DNA of 42,682 nt from Acidimicrobiales bacterium (GTDB lineage: Bacteria > Actinomycetota > Acidimicrobiia > Acidimicrobiales > RAAP-2), in NCBI GenBank assembly GCA_025351385.1, contig JANXWA010000030.1, positions 1 to 42,682 on the forward strand. The letters run 5' to 3'. Shown here in pieces: positions 41,756-42,682 of this stretch. The stretch's first letter is position 1; every line of letters begins with the position of its first letter. Position numbers and translations under genes: made by a program. Under the pieces are notes generated by a model that saw only the letters and a program-made list of their open reading frames with translations, was not told the origin of the DNA and made no database searches.

Positions 41756-41807
41756 CGGCAGACTTGGAGGGACTGCGTGATCGGTCACGACCCTCGAAGG
41801 AGCACCC

Positions 41808-42355
41808 TTGTCGTATCAGGCTGAGTACATCTGGATTGACGGATCCGAGCCGACCCGAAAGTTGCGGAGCAAGACCAAGATCGTCGCCGACGGATCCGAT
41901 CTCCCCGTCTGGGGCTTCGACGGCTCGAGCACCAATCAGGCGACCGGTCACTTCTCGGACTGCGTACTCGTGCCGGTGTGGTCATGCCCGGACCCGCTGC
42001 GCGGCGCCCACGACGTGCTCGTGATGTGCGAGGTTCTCAACTCCGACATGACGCCACACTCGACCAACACTCGGGCCGCGGCGCTCGCGGCGGCTAAGAA
42101 GTTCACCAGCTTCGAACCGAAGTTCGGCATCGAGCAGGAGTACACCTTCTTCAAGGACGGCCGCCCCTTCGGCTGGCCCGAGGTTGGCTTCCCCGCGCCC
42201 CAAGGCCCGTACTACTGCGGCGTCGGCGGCTCGAAGATGCCCGGACGCGACATCGTCGAAGCCCACACCCTGGCCTGCATGCGCGCCGGCATCGGTATCG
42301 AGGGCACCAACGCCGAGGTGATGATGGGCCAGTGGGAGTTCCAAGTGGGCGTGAT
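41808..42355 (+). CDS. glnII: Glutamine synthetase type II (GlnII), N-terminal part only
   Basis: Start TTG 41808 with AAGGAG 5 nt upstream. The product begins SYQAEYIWIDGSEPTRKLRS and has LPVWGFDGSSTNQATG, VMCEVLNSDMTPHSTNTRAA, FGIEQEYTFFK (metal-binding Glu), GPYYCGVGG and AGIGIEGTNAEVMMGQWEFQ, matching GlnII (eukaryotic-type) glutamine synthetase to about residue 182. After QVGVM the similarity ends abruptly, about halfway through the protein; the frame stays open to the window edge but is nonsense relative to the family. The C-terminal active-site half is missing. Confidence 0.88.
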
Positions 42356-42682
42356 GGCGGGATCGAGGCCTCGGCAGGCCAGTTCGTCGAAGAGGTGCTC
42401 ATCTGTGACCTCGAATTGGCTGCCGACCCGAGAATCACCGACGCTCCACGGGTCATGGTGTCGTCCTCGACCCGGGCCATCGACGGGGGAGAGGCCCACC
42501 CGGTGGCCGAGGTGCTCGATCCGGTGGCCGAGGTCTATGAGGCGCTGGTCCTGGGTACTCGGGACTACATGGCCAAGAACGGATTTTCAGACGCGGTCAT
42601 CGGACTGTCCGGGGGGATCGACTCGTCGCTGGTGGCGGCGGTGGCCGTCGATGCAGTGGGGAGTGACCACGTTCACGGCGTG
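42353..42682 (+). pseudogene. Fragment of a second NAD+ synthetase (nadE-like), no start, runs off window
   Basis: In a frame different from glnII, residues from DGGIEASAGQFVEEVLICDL through VAEVYEALVLGTRDYMAKNG to the PP-loop VIGLSGGIDSSLVAAVAVDA correspond to about residues 250-355 of the complete NadE at 39890-41665. They are clearly diverged from it, so it is not a simple copy. There is no start codon context and the glutaminase domain is absent. It is either part of a chimeric assembly or a rearranged remnant. Confidence 0.85.

Overview
The window is high-GC bacterial DNA with densely packed genes, many GTG/TTG starts and many 1-4 bp stop/start overlaps. Gene content (CarD, ClpC, a Zur-type Fur protein, CeoB/CeoC, a MurL/MurD2-like pair, GlnII) and gene order point to an actinobacterium, plausibly near Acidimicrobiia; this assignment is inference. 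From memory, the order rlmB-ispF-ispD-carD, radA, clpC, lysS-coaX-panC-DUF2520-folK-folB-folP-folE, hpt-tilS follows the Mycobacterium tuberculosis Rv3579c-Rv3625c segment, with panD, cysS, lsr2 and ftsH missing here.

Layout. 1-806 (-): start of a secreted InlB/Listeria-Bacteroides-repeat surface protein in visibly less GC-rich DNA, cut by the window edge. 1084-7488 (-): clpC-radA-carD-ispD-ispF-rlmB (proteolysis, recombination, transcription control, MEP isoprenoid pathway, rRNA methylation). 7591-8568 (+): long-chain polyprenyl diphosphate synthase. 8565-19169 (-): an almost gapless run znuA-znuC-znuB-tilS-hpt-folE-folP-[PTP-like pseudophosphatase]-folB-folK-DUF2520-panC-coaX-lysS, starting at a promoter with two Fur/Zur-type palindromes. 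19230-22966 (+): zur-pgeF-murL-murD2, divergent from znuA. 22967-27567 (-): tRNA-Thr(CGT), holB, tmk and topA; topA carries an apparent one-base frameshift.

27724-38362 is a potassium-homeostasis island: two tandem KimA/Rv2690c-like permeases, each with a USP-like cytosolic domain and a C-terminal OB-fold domain (resembling the separate M. tuberculosis protein Rv2694c); then divergent kdpD-kdpE without kdpFABC; then the TrkA/RCK pair ceoB-ceoC and a HAD phosphatase. The region between the second permease and kdpD contains phased CTAAG repeats. This island is the best candidate for an under-described system.

38359-41665 (-) holds a sigma-70 factor, an unrecognised 171-residue protein and glutamine-dependent NAD synthetase. 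From 41808 (+) a glnII gene preceded by a 20-bp direct repeat breaks off at about residue 182 and runs, in another frame, into the middle of a second, diverged nadE. This is most simply an assembly chimera, or else a real rearrangement.

No CRISPR array, transposase, integrase or rRNA gene was recognised.
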